From JAHFTW01 sp038046785 (GTDB lineage: Archaea; Thermoplasmatota; E2; JACPAO01; JAHFTW01): a stretch of 64,000 bases of DNA. The notes under the pieces are model-generated. The model searched no databases and was not told the origin of the DNA. It saw only the letters and a program-made list of their open reading frames with translations. The translations under genes and the position numbers were made by a program. How positions within the stretch are numbered: the stretch's first letter is position 1; each line of letters begins with the position of its first letter. This document shows, one piece after another, positions 52,467 to 59,676 of the stretch. The stretch spans positions 1 to 64,000 of the forward strand of contig JBBSVM010000006.1 of the NCBI GenBank assembly GCA_038046785.1. The letters are read 5' to 3'.

Positions 52467-53804
52467 ATGAAAGTCAACGCCGTGGCGGTTGCCGCCTTCG
52501 TTTCCCTCGTCTACCTGGGGGGCTGCATGGGCGCTGGCGTGAGTGCCGCCGACGCCCCGCGCGTGCGCGAGTTCGAGATGGTCGTGCACAGCGCCCTCTC
52601 CGACACCGTCGAACTGTACGAGAAGAACGACGGCACCTACTCCAAGGTGGTCGCCATCACGTTCAAGGAGAGCACTGACGACGAGCAGCGCTTCCCCGGC
52701 CCGGAGATCCGCGTGAAGGAAGGCGACACGGTCAAGCTGCGCATCGTCAACCTGAACGGCCTCAGCCACACCGTCCACCTGCACGGCGGCCTCATCCCGT
52801 GGGACGAGGATGGCGTGGACCACCTCACGCAGAACCCCATCCGCACCGGCGAGGAGCAGACCTACACCTTTGCCGACCTCAAGGCGGGCACCTACTGGTA
52901 CCACTGCCACGTCGACGCCTCGCACCACATCGACTTCGGCATGTACGGTGCCCTCATCGTGGAGGAGCGCGAGCCGACCTACCCGGTGGACCGCGACTAC
53001 GTCATCTTCCTCGACGAGGTGGACAACTGCCACGTCCATGGCAACCAGGACCCCATTCAGGGCCAGGAGCCAAGCGTCGACCCCACCGTCAGCATCGGCT
53101 GCTACCAGCGCTTCATCATCGACAACCTGGCGCAGAACCGGGCGGTCACGACAACGGCCAACGCGGTTCCTCCGGAAGTGCGGGACGCCACCTGCCCCGC
53201 CCTCGAAGCGCTGCCTGACTCCCCAGCGCAGGCCAAGACCGCCAAGGAGCAGGCGAAGGCCGCCTTCGGCTGCGGCGGCATCCATGAGCACGGCACGCCG
53301 CCCCCCCAACAGAGCAACCGCACCTGGTGGCCCGAGACCCACCCCTACTACAACCCGGAGTACAACACCTTCCTGGTGAACGGCAAAGCGTTCCCCGACA
53401 CGCCGGTCTTCCCGGTGAAGGAGGGCGAGACGGTGCGCTTCCGCATCATCAACGCCGGCAACTTCGTGCACACCTGGCACCCGCACGGCCACACCATGCA
53501 GGTCATCACGAAGGATGGCTACCCCTGGGCGGGCGGGCCGCAATCCATGGACACGCTCTCCATCGCGCCCGGCGAGCGCTACGACTACATCATGAAGATG
53601 GACAACCCCGGCCTCTGGATGATCCACGACCAGATGGGGCAGTTCGCCGCCAACGACAACGTCCACCCCGGCGGCATGGTCGCCTGCTTCCCCTACGACG
53701 GCTTCCGCGGCGCGCCCGCGTTCGAGTTCACCCGCTCGCTCGACTGCAACACCTACGCCATGGAGAACATCCTGGGCAAGCACGGCCACAGCGAGCACAG
53801 CTAA
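52467..53804 (+). CDS. Two-domain multicopper oxidase lipoprotein
   Basis: A 445-residue secreted cupredoxin-fold oxidase. The leader ends in VYLGGC, a lipobox. Domain 1 has HTVHLHG (H101, H104, H106) and the HCH motif YWYHCHVDASHHIDFGM with Cys147 and the type 1 copper set. Domain 2 has HTWHPHGHTM (H335, H338, H340, H342) and IHDQMG (H387) where a Cys would sit in three-domain enzymes, so the type 1 copper is only in domain 1, as in type C two-domain oxidases and nitrite reductases. The trinuclear-site His residues appear retained. An insert with extra Cys (for example FGCGGIHEHG) is unusual. The substrate could be metal ions or organics. Confidence 0.88.
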   Translation: MKVNAVAVAAFVSLVYLGGCMGAGVSAADAPRVREFEMVVHSALSDTVELYEKNDGTYSKVVAITFKESTDDEQRFPGPEIRVKEGDTVKLRIVNLNGLSHTVHLHGGLIPWDEDGVDHLTQNPIRTGEEQTYTFADLKAGTYWYHCHVDASHHIDFGMYGALIVEEREPTYPVDRDYVIFLDEVDNCHVHGNQDPIQGQEPSVDPTVSIGCYQRFIIDNLAQNRAVTTTANAVPPEVRDATCPALEALPDSPAQAKTAKEQAKAAFGCGGIHEHGTPPPQQSNRTWWPETHPYYNPEYNTFLVNGKAFPDTPVFPVKEGETVRFRIINAGNFVHTWHPHGHTMQVITKDGYPWAGGPQSMDTLSIAPGERYDYIMKMDNPGLWMIHDQMGQFAANDNVHPGGMVACFPYDGFRGAPAFEFTRSLDCNTYAMENILGKHGHSEHS

Positions 53805-53861
53805 ACGCGCGCTCGCAATCCGTCCACAGGGCTTTTGACCCGGCGCACCACATGGCCCGGT

Positions 53862-54035
53862 GTGGCAGACCTGCAGTGGGGCGACGTCGTCATCATCGGC
53901 GTCGTCATCACAGTCGGATTCACCTTCCTCTCGTACGGCTACTCGGCGCTCATGAGCAAGCGGAACTGGACGTACCAAGTCAAGTCGAAGCCGCCCAAGA
54001 AACGCGAGCCGACCGGCGAGCCCGCGGAGAAATAG
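53862..54035 (+). CDS. Small single-helix membrane protein after the oxidase
   Basis: A 57-residue protein from a GTG at 53862 (ADLQWGDVVIIGVVITVGFT), with one helix followed by a basic tail (SKPPKKREPTGEP). A TTTTGACC stretch lies about 30 bases before the start. Its size, single helix and position suggest an accessory subunit of the redox cluster, but no family is recognised. Confidence 0.55.
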   Translation: MADLQWGDVVIIGVVITVGFTFLSYGYSALMSKRNWTYQVKSKPPKKREPTGEPAEK

Positions 54036-54053
54036 GCGCCGGCGCTGTCGGGT

Positions 54054-54665
54054 TCAGATGGTTTTGCGCACGACCGCAAGGGCGTCCGCGACGACGGCCG
54101 ACAGCTCGCGGTCGGCATCCAAGAGGGTGAAACGCTCCGGCTCCGCTTGGGCCAATTCCAGGTAGCGCGCCCGCACCTTGGAGAGGAACAGCGCTTTCTC
54201 GTACGGGGTGCGCGACGAACGGCTCGCCGTGCGCGCCACCGCTTTCGCCGGGTCGGAATCGAAGAGAACGACACGGTCCGGCCAGGGGCACCAGCCGTCG
54301 TGCAGGGCTCGCAACCGGGCCGGCGCATCGTGGAGGATGCCGTCGAGCGTCACCGCTTGGTAGGCCAGCGTCGAATGGAGGTAACGGTCGCACAAGACGA
54401 TGCGGCCGGCGGCGAGGGCGGGGGCAATCTCGGTCGCGACATGGCGCGCCCGGTCGGCCAGGAACAGGTGGAGGGTCGCAAGCGGCGGCCACCCTTCGGC
54501 AATCGAGCGGCGCACCCACGCGCCGGAGTCGGTTTCGGTCTCTTCCCGCGTCACGAGCGGGTCGAGCCCGTCCTTGCGGAGATGGTCGGCGACACGGCGC
54601 AGGCTGCTCGACTTGCCCGAGCCGTCGATGCCCTCGAAGACAATCAGCTTGCCGCGGCGATTCAT
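54054..54665 (-). CDS. tmk: Thymidylate kinase
   Basis: Phosphorylates dTMP to dTDP. 203 residues. LIVFEGIDGSGKSSSLRRVA is the P-loop, REETETDSGAW and the base-binding VLCDRYLHSTLAYQ follow (DRY motif), and RVVLFDSDPAKAVART precedes the lid. The ATG at 54665 overlaps the stop of the upstream basic-finger gene (ATGA), so translation is coupled and the two genes share the promoter at 54993-54998. Confidence 0.93.
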   Translation of the reverse strand: MNRRGKLIVFEGIDGSGKSSSLRRVADHLRKDGLDPLVTREETETDSGAWVRRSIAEGWPPLATLHLFLADRARHVATEIAPALAAGRIVLCDRYLHSTLAYQAVTLDGILHDAPARLRALHDGWCPWPDRVVLFDSDPAKAVARTASRSSRTPYEKALFLSKVRARYLELAQAEPERFTLLDADRELSAVVADALAVVRKTI

Positions 54666-54961
54666 CGCCCCAAGTGGCTGTGGATGCCGCAGTAGCTCGA
54701 GCCGAGCCGGAGCGTGTTCTGGCATGGGGCGCCAAACGGGTCCGAGGCGGGGCAGCGGTTGGCGGTCCCGGGGGCGGACTTGGCGGGGCGGGCCGCCTTC
54801 TTGGCATTCTTTGCCGGCTTGGCGGCAGGTTTGGCCTTCCCGGGGGCCTTGGCGATCGCCTTCTTGGCCGCAGGCGCCGCTTTCGCGGCTTTGCTCGGCT
54901 TGACTGCCTTCGGGGCCTGCTTCTTCGGCTGCGCCTTGGCGGCGGCTTTCTTGGAGGCCAT
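54662..54961 (-). CDS. Lys/Ala/Pro-rich protein with C-terminal Cys/His finger
   Basis: A 99-residue protein in two parts. Residues 1-65 are Lys/Ala/Pro-rich and histone H1-tail-like (PKKQAPKAVKPSKAAKAAPA). The last 32 residues read RCPASDPFGAPCQNTLRLG then SSYCGIHSHLGR, a C-x8-C...C-x2-H arrangement that matches the finger in the endonuclease IV-like protein at 45667-47025. Likely binds nucleic acid through the basic tail, with the finger holding zinc. It is the first gene of an operon with tmk and shares a TATA element with the divergent MaoC-like gene. Confidence 0.7.
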   Translation of the reverse strand: MASKKAAAKAQPKKQAPKAVKPSKAAKAAPAAKKAIAKAPGKAKPAAKPAKNAKKAARPAKSAPGTANRCPASDPFGAPCQNTLRLGSSYCGIHSHLGR

Positions 54962-54992
54962 GAGGGGACCGCGTGGCCATTCCCGGTTCCGA

Positions 54993-54998
54993 TTTAAA
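54993..54998. promoter_or_regulatory. Palindromic TTTAAA serving two divergent genes
   Basis: The perfect palindrome TTTAAA is centred 25-26 bases before the GTG at 55021 (plus strand) and about 34 bases before the ATG at 54961 (minus strand). No other AT-rich element exists in the 59-base gap, so one box probably directs transcription both ways, with a leaderless start on the plus side and a leader of under ten bases on the minus side. Confidence 0.55.
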
Positions 54999-55020
54999 CG
55001 TCCGCCACCCTCCCAGCGCC

Positions 55021-55470
55021 GTGCCGGGACGCAGGTTCGAGGAGTTCGTGGTGGGGGCCCGCATCGCGCACGCGCGCACCCTCACCGTGACGCAGGAGGA
55101 GAATGCCGCCTTCTGCCGTCTCACGCTCAACAATCAGCCGCTCCATCTGGACGCCGCGGCGGCGCGCGCAGCGGGCTATCCCGGCATCCTGGTGAACGGC
55201 CTCTTCACCTTCAGCGCCTGCGTCGGCGCTTCCGTCGAGGAGACCACGGCGGGCACCTTGGTCGCGAACCTTGGATACGAGAACGTCGAGCACCCCAACC
55301 CGGTCTTCCCCGGCGACACGCTGCGCTTCAGCACCGAAGTGGTGGCGACGCGGCCGAGCAGCAAGCCGGGGCGTGGCGTCGTGACGCTCCAGCACACCGC
55401 CCACAACCAGGCCGGCGTCGAAGTGTGCCGGTTCAAGCGCATCGTGATGGTGAAGGCGGGGACGCCATGA
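55021..55470 (+). CDS. MaoC-like (R)-specific enoyl-CoA hydratase family protein
   Basis: A 149-residue hot-dog-fold protein. RFEEFVVGARIAHARTLTVT starts it, ENAAFCRLTLNNQPLHLD holds the hydratase site (Asn and His in place of the classical Asp/His order), and GILVNGLFTFSACVGASVEE, PVFPGDTLRFSTEV and FKRIVMVKAG complete the fold. The layout with NQPLHLD resembles mesaconyl-CoA hydratase-type members. The GTG at 55021 was chosen by TATA spacing. It overlaps the CitE-like gene by four bases (ATGA), suggesting successive steps on a C4-C5 CoA ester. Confidence 0.83.
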   Translation: MPGRRFEEFVVGARIAHARTLTVTQEENAAFCRLTLNNQPLHLDAAAARAAGYPGILVNGLFTFSACVGASVEETTAGTLVANLGYENVEHPNPVFPGDTLRFSTEVVATRPSSKPGRGVVTLQHTAHNQAGVEVCRFKRIVMVKAGTP

Positions 55471-56315
55471 CCGCTTCTCCCCGGATGCGTTCGCTTCTCT
55501 ACACGCCCGCCGACCGGCCGGAGCGCTACACGAAGGCGTGGCGCGAGGGAGCCGCCGACATCGTCGCCGCCGACCTGGAGGACGCTGTGGCGCCCGCGAA
55601 CAAGCAGGCCGCGCGCAAAGCGGTGGTCGCAGCACTGAAGGAAGTCCCCCGCGGTGCCACGCTGCGCGCGGTCCGCATCAATGCACCAGATACGCCCGCC
55701 TTCGCCGCCGACCTTGACGCCGTGCTGGCGGCTGGACCCGACCTCATCATCCTCCCCAAGGTCGAGTCACCGGAACAAATCGTTCGTCTCCTGGCCCGCA
55801 TCGAACGCGAGGCGGTTGGTGCGACCCGGCTCATCGCCATCCTGGAGACGGCGCGCGGCATCGTGAACGCCCGCGAGATTTGCGCCGTCCCCAGTCTCGC
55901 CGCCGTCTGCTTCGGGGCCGAAGACCTCTCCGCCGATGTCGGGATGCGCCGCAGCCCCGAGAGCCGCGAGGTGATGGCGGCCCGTCAGTGGGTCGTCCTG
56001 TGCGCCGCCGCGGCAGGCATCCCTGCCCTCGACATGATCACGCCCGACATCCGCGACCTGGAGCGCACCGCCCGCGAGGCGCGCGAGGCGCGCGACTGGG
56101 GATTCTCCGGCAAGATGTGCATCCACCCAACGCAGGCCGCCGCCATCCACGAGGCGTTTCGGCCGTCGCCGGAGGAGCTTGCTTGGGCGCGCAAGGTCCT
56201 CGCTGCCGTCGAAAAAGCGGGCATCGGTGCCGGCGGCGTCGTCGAAGTGGAGGGTCGGATGATCGACGTTCCGGTGATTCGGCAGGCGCGGCGCATCCTG
56301 GCGGACGCAACGTAG
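55467..56315 (+). CDS. CitE-like CoA-ester lyase (malyl-CoA lyase family)
   Basis: A 282-residue HpcH/HpaI aldolase-family barrel. RSLLYTPADRPERYTKAW, ADIVAADLEDAVAP (metal and CoA region), AVRINAPDTPAFAADL, ILPKVESPEQIV, AILETARGIVNAREI, VCFGAEDLSADVG and GFSGKMCIHPTQAAAI are conserved CitE/Mcl motifs with the metal-binding Glu and Asp. Members cleave malyl-, methylmalyl- or citramalyl-CoA, or act as thioesterases on malyl-CoA. Coupled to the MaoC-like hydratase, it could work on mesaconyl/methylmalyl-CoA. Exact substrate not determinable here. Confidence 0.85.
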   Translation: MTASPRMRSLLYTPADRPERYTKAWREGAADIVAADLEDAVAPANKQAARKAVVAALKEVPRGATLRAVRINAPDTPAFAADLDAVLAAGPDLIILPKVESPEQIVRLLARIEREAVGATRLIAILETARGIVNAREICAVPSLAAVCFGAEDLSADVGMRRSPESREVMAARQWVVLCAAAAGIPALDMITPDIRDLERTAREAREARDWGFSGKMCIHPTQAAAIHEAFRPSPEELAWARKVLAAVEKAGIGAGGVVEVEGRMIDVPVIRQARRILADAT

Positions 56316-56342
56316 CGTAGGGGCAGCTCAACGCGCCCGTCC

Positions 56343-56385
56343 AAAAAAAGCCAGGAACCAGGGGGGAAAAGGGGAGAATGGCGAG
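56343..56385 (-). terminator. Pyrimidine-rich tract after the basic protein gene
   Basis: On the minus strand the bases after the stop at 56388 read as a CT-rich tract (CTCCCCTTTTCCCCC) ending in seven T residues. It mirrors the CT tracts after plus-strand genes. Confidence 0.5.
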
Positions 56386-56387
56386 GA

Positions 56388-56570
56388 TTACTTGCCGAGG
56401 ATCTTGCGCGCGGCGGGCCGGTTCTTGATGAGGCCGGTTCCACCCTTCGACTTCTTGGCGCGGGCGCGGACCGCCTTCATGGCTCGCGCCTTAGCAAGGG
56501 CGCGCAGCTGGGCCGGGGTGGCCTTCCGTTTACCCGCTGTTTTCTTCGCTGTTTTGCGTGTGGGGGCCAT
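56388..56570 (-). CDS. Small highly basic protein
   Basis: A 60-residue protein rich in Lys, Arg and Ala (APTRKTAKKTAGKRKATPAQ, then ARAMKAVRARAKKSKGG). It probably binds nucleic acids, either as a chromatin-type or ribosome-associated protein; no domain is recognised. The ATG at 56570 follows a CGTTTAACC element by about 33 bases on the minus strand, and a CT-rich tract follows the stop. Confidence 0.6.
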   Translation of the reverse strand: MAPTRKTAKKTAGKRKATPAQLRALAKARAMKAVRARAKKSKGGTGLIKNRPAARKILGK

Positions 56571-56681
56571 GGGGCACCGCAGAGACATTGCTCTTCATGG
56601 TTAAACGGCTTCCTTTCCTGTCGCGCGGCGCCAGAAGTTATCTACAGCTCTAACTTCGGCGCGACCCGAGGAAGAGTGTTC

Positions 56682-57278
56682 ATGTCCCGTGTCGCCTTGG
56701 TCCTGCTTTCGCTGGCCGCCCTGTCCGTCTCCGTTTCCGCCCAACTCCCGGCAGCCACCTTGGCCTTCGAAGGACTGCCCTCCAGTGCAGTGAGCAACAA
56801 CCAGACCTTCCTTTCGCTGCCGTTCACCGTCAACCTCGACACCGACATGGGTGCCTGCCTCACCGGCGGGTCCGCCACGGTCACGCTCGCCGCTGCCGTC
56901 ACCGGCGGCAACAAGACCATCGAGGCCGAGGTCACCCCCGCCAGCATTGACTTCAACCTCGGCGTCACTGTCGGGGCCACCGCGGTCTCCGCCCGCAGCC
57001 TCAGCGCCGACGCCGTCGTCGTCGCCTTCACCCCTGAGCTGGTCCAGAGCCTGACCAACGCCACCCTCACCGTCACGGGCACGACCGCCTTCACCTGCTT
57101 GGCCGCTGCCCCCGCCGGGGCCACTGACGCCAGCGCGACGGTGGCCGTCGCGTTCAAGCCCGACCTCGCCGACCGCATCGCCGCTGGCAGCCAGACCGAA
57201 ATCGTCCCCGGCTTCGAGATGGTCGTCCTGGTCGCCGCCCTCGGCGTTGCGCTGCTGGTTCGCCGCAACAAGGCCTAG
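56682..57278 (+). CDS. Small PGF-CTERM surface protein
   Basis: A 198-residue exported protein. Signal peptide SRVALVLLSLAALSVSVSA; a Thr/Ala/Val-rich beta domain (GGSATVTLAAAVTGGNKTIE and following strands) with two Cys that could pair; then IVPGFEMVVLVAALGVALLV and RRNKA, a canonical PGF-CTERM signal nearly identical to that of the protein at 776. The central domain differs from the repeat family at 776-10515 and lacks the calcium loops. An upstream GTG at 56676 is a possible alternative start. Probably a small surface or S-layer-associated protein. Confidence 0.8.
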   Translation: MSRVALVLLSLAALSVSVSAQLPAATLAFEGLPSSAVSNNQTFLSLPFTVNLDTDMGACLTGGSATVTLAAAVTGGNKTIEAEVTPASIDFNLGVTVGATAVSARSLSADAVVVAFTPELVQSLTNATLTVTGTTAFTCLAAAPAGATDASATVAVAFKPDLADRIAAGSQTEIVPGFEMVVLVAALGVALLVRRNKA

Positions 57279-57444
57279 ACCAACCCGTTTCGGGTGGATG
57301 TCGATTCGACGTGGGGGCTTCCCTCCGTTCGAGTCGCCGATGACGCAAAGGGCAGAGAGTCCTCTCTCCGAGAGCATCTGCTGAATCTGTGAAATCTACG
57401 ACCGTGACGGTCGGGGTCGCTGCTGGTTTCTGATTCTCTGACGC

Positions 57445-58428
57445 TTACGCGCCTTTGGCCACGGCATCGACCCAGGCTGCGATGCGGCTGCGCAGCGCCG
57501 CAAACTTGGATTCCAGGTGGACATCCGCTGCGTCCACGTTGAAGTGCAAGTCGTAGCCGTGTGCGATGGCTTCGAGCTGGCTCGCTGCAAGGCCGGGTCC
57601 CGGACTGCGCACGCAGACCAGAACGGAGAAGGAGCGCTCGATGCGGCGCAGAAGGAGCGCGTCGAAACTGCGCGCCTTCACGACTTCGGGCGCAGTGTGG
57701 CTCGCCACAATGTCCACGACGAGAGTTGCCTTGGCGTCCATCTCCACCACGAGGTCGGCCTCATGGGAGACAACGTGGCCCGAGGGCAACGGGATGGTGA
57801 CGAGGTGTTGCGTGCGCACAACACCCTCGCCGCGGCCCTTGGCGATGTGGAATGTGGTGCCGCGCGGCGTGCGCAGTTCGGAACCGGGCTCCCCGAAGGC
57901 GCGCAGAAGAGCGTTGGCGAGGACCGCGCGCGCCAGAGACAGAGAGTCTCCTTCCAGGGTGGGCGCCGGAGTGGATGGCGCAGCGGCAACCGGGGCAGAG
58001 GCTGCCGCCTTTGCTTTGGCGCTCTTGGAGGCAGGGGCGGGCGGCGCGGGCGATTGCCGCAGTGCCTCGGTGCGCACCTCCATTTTCTGGCGTTCCGCCT
58101 CCAAGCGCGCTTGGCGCTCGGGCTTGCCAATCGGGATGGGGGCGCCCGCGACCGGTTTCAGGCTGGAAGGAATGACGACGACATCGTCGTCGCGCACCAA
58201 AGCATCGAGCGTGGCCTGCGTGCGCGGCTTGAGGCGGGTCGGCATTTCGGTTGGCCCGGCCCCCGTCGCTTCTTCGCGCACCCGCTTGCTGGCCGCATCG
58301 CGAACTCGGGTCTTGCCGAGCAGATTTCCCTTGAGGGTCTTCTTGACGATGCGCACGAGGTCCCGACCTGCTGGACGCCGGCCATCCGCGCCGCGCATCC
58401 CGACCCGGTTGAGTCGGGGCTGAGCCAT
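57445..58428 (-). CDS. Unknown protein with possible nuclease-like C-terminal domain
   Basis: A 327-residue cytosolic protein from the ATG at 58428 (MAQPRLNRVGMRGADGRRPA). The first 110 residues are basic. A Pro/Ala/Lys-rich linker (PAPASKSAKAKAAASAPVAA) leads to a folded domain of about 150 residues with TPRGTTFHIAKGRGEGVV, SHEADLVVEMDAKATLVVDI and LHFNVDAADVHLESKFAALR. The strand pattern EADLVVEM...VVDIVAS recalls PD-(D/E)xK nucleases but the catalytic Lys is not evident, so this is only a resemblance. Divergent from the actin-like gene. Confidence 0.55.
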   Translation of the reverse strand: MAQPRLNRVGMRGADGRRPAGRDLVRIVKKTLKGNLLGKTRVRDAASKRVREEATGAGPTEMPTRLKPRTQATLDALVRDDDVVVIPSSLKPVAGAPIPIGKPERQARLEAERQKMEVRTEALRQSPAPPAPASKSAKAKAAASAPVAAAPSTPAPTLEGDSLSLARAVLANALLRAFGEPGSELRTPRGTTFHIAKGRGEGVVRTQHLVTIPLPSGHVVSHEADLVVEMDAKATLVVDIVASHTAPEVVKARSFDALLLRRIERSFSVLVCVRSPGPGLAASQLEAIAHGYDLHFNVDAADVHLESKFAALRSRIAAWVDAVAKGA

Positions 58429-58512
58429 AGCGTTTTTGGGCCGGCACGGCGGACATTCAGCGACGCGCGAGTCGTTCGCCGACGCCACACTCCACGCGCA
58501 ACGCTGGGCATA

Positions 58513-58522
58513 ACCGTAAATA
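58513..58522 (+). promoter_or_regulatory. TATA-like box of the actin-like gene
   Basis: CCGTAAATAG is the only AT-rich element in the gap; it would start transcription near 58545-58550 and give a leader of about 70 bases, consistent with the Shine-Dalgarno at 58605-58610. Confidence 0.45.
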
Positions 58523-58604
58523 GCAACCATCCTTCGAGCGAAACCAACCACGAACGTCAGGAGAGGCCCTCCTGGGCCGACTCCCCGTCGTTCGGGCTAC
58601 CACT

Positions 58605-58610
58605 TGGAGG
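58605..58610 (+). promoter_or_regulatory. Shine-Dalgarno site of the actin-like gene
   Basis: TGGAGG ends eight bases before the ATG at 58619 and favours that codon over an in-frame codon 15 bases upstream. Together with the gene at 776 this is one of the few leadered genes here. Confidence 0.6.
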
Positions 58611-58618
58611 CACCACAC

Positions 58619-59641
58619 ATGGCCAAAGGACTGGACGTCGGCACGATGAACATCATCGCCGCCGAGCGCCACGGCGACAAGACCACGCTCACGCAGCAGC
58701 GCAACTCCTTCGTTGAGATCGAGTACTCCGACGTCGCTGAGAAGATGCTCGCTCGCTCGGACGTTCTCTACATCAAGAAGGACAACCAGGTGTTCATCGT
58801 CGGTGAGGACGCCCTCAACTTCGCGAACATCTTCAACACCGCGACCCGCCGCCCCATGCAGAAGGGCATCCTGTCGCGCGACGAGAAGAGCGCCATCCCG
58901 ATGATCCGCTTGATCATCGAGCGCCTCGTCGGCACCCCGAAGGAGTCCGGCGAGATTCTCTACTACACCTCGCCCGCCCGCCCGGCCGACTCCCCCAACC
59001 AGGATGTTCTGTACCACCAGAAGACCATCGAGTCCATCCTGCGCAAGCTCGACTACACCCCCCGCGTCATCAACGAAGGCATGGCGGTCGTCTACTCCGA
59101 GCTCGCCGACAACCAGTTCACCGGCATCGGTGTTTCGTTCGGCGCCGGCATGACCAACATGTGCGTCGCGCACTACGGTCTCCCCGTCATGACCACCGCG
59201 GTCGCCCGCGGTGGCGACTGGATCGACAGCCAGGTCGCTGAAGCGACCGGCCACTCCAAGGACCGCGTCACCGCGATCAAGGAGCGCGAGTTCGAGATTA
59301 ACCCCGAGAACCCGCAGGGCGAGGTCCAGTCGGCCCTCACCATCTACTACGACAACCTCGTGACCTACGCCATCAACACGCTCAAGCGCGAGATGGCCAA
59401 GTCCAAGGTCGAGGAAGGCCTCACCGTCCCCGTCGCCATCACCGGCGGCACCGCTTCGTGCAAGGGCTTCAAGGACCTCTTCGAGCGCCGCATCTTCGAG
59501 GCCAACCTGCCCATCGAGATCTCCAAGGTCAAGATGGCCCGCAGCCCGCTCTACTCGGTTGCCATGGGCACCCTCGTCGCCGCTCGCGCTGAAGAGGCCG
59601 AGACGCTCGAGGAGCTCGTCGCCGTCGACAGCAAGAAGTAA
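58619..59641 (+). CDS. Actin/MreB-fold ATPase, putative cytoskeletal protein
   Basis: A 340-residue protein of the actin/Hsp70/ParM superfamily. The phosphate-1 motif is GLDVGTMNIIAAE (Asp6), connect-1 is INEGMAVVYSE, the phosphate-2 region is GIGVSFGAGMTNMCVAHYG, and the adenosine motif is VAITGGTASCKGFKDLF. In phosphate-2 the Asp normally found in the DxGxGT signature is Ser173, while the glycines are kept. The body lacks Hsp70's C-terminal domain and the length fits filament-forming actin homologues. The next genes encode a membrane protein and a repeat protein, and the first of these starts 35 bases later. It could form a filament for cell shape, polarity or DNA movement; none of this is shown directly. 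Confidence 0.85.
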   Translation: MAKGLDVGTMNIIAAERHGDKTTLTQQRNSFVEIEYSDVAEKMLARSDVLYIKKDNQVFIVGEDALNFANIFNTATRRPMQKGILSRDEKSAIPMIRLIIERLVGTPKESGEILYYTSPARPADSPNQDVLYHQKTIESILRKLDYTPRVINEGMAVVYSELADNQFTGIGVSFGAGMTNMCVAHYGLPVMTTAVARGGDWIDSQVAEATGHSKDRVTAIKEREFEINPENPQGEVQSALTIYYDNLVTYAINTLKREMAKSKVEEGLTVPVAITGGTASCKGFKDLFERRIFEANLPIEISKVKMARSPLYSVAMGTLVAARAEEAETLEELVAVDSKK

Positions 59642-59676
59642 GGCGGCCACACAAATGGCCTACCGAGGGATGCACC

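Noticed and set aside
54662..54961. Archaeal histone
   Set aside because: The Lys/Ala/Pro tail resembles histone H1 composition, but there is no histone fold and a Cys/His finger ends the protein.
57377..57405. Possible fourth copy of the dispersed inverted repeat
   Set aside because: Only a half-arm (GAATCTGTGAAATCTACGA) is present and no matching second arm is found, so the match may be chance.
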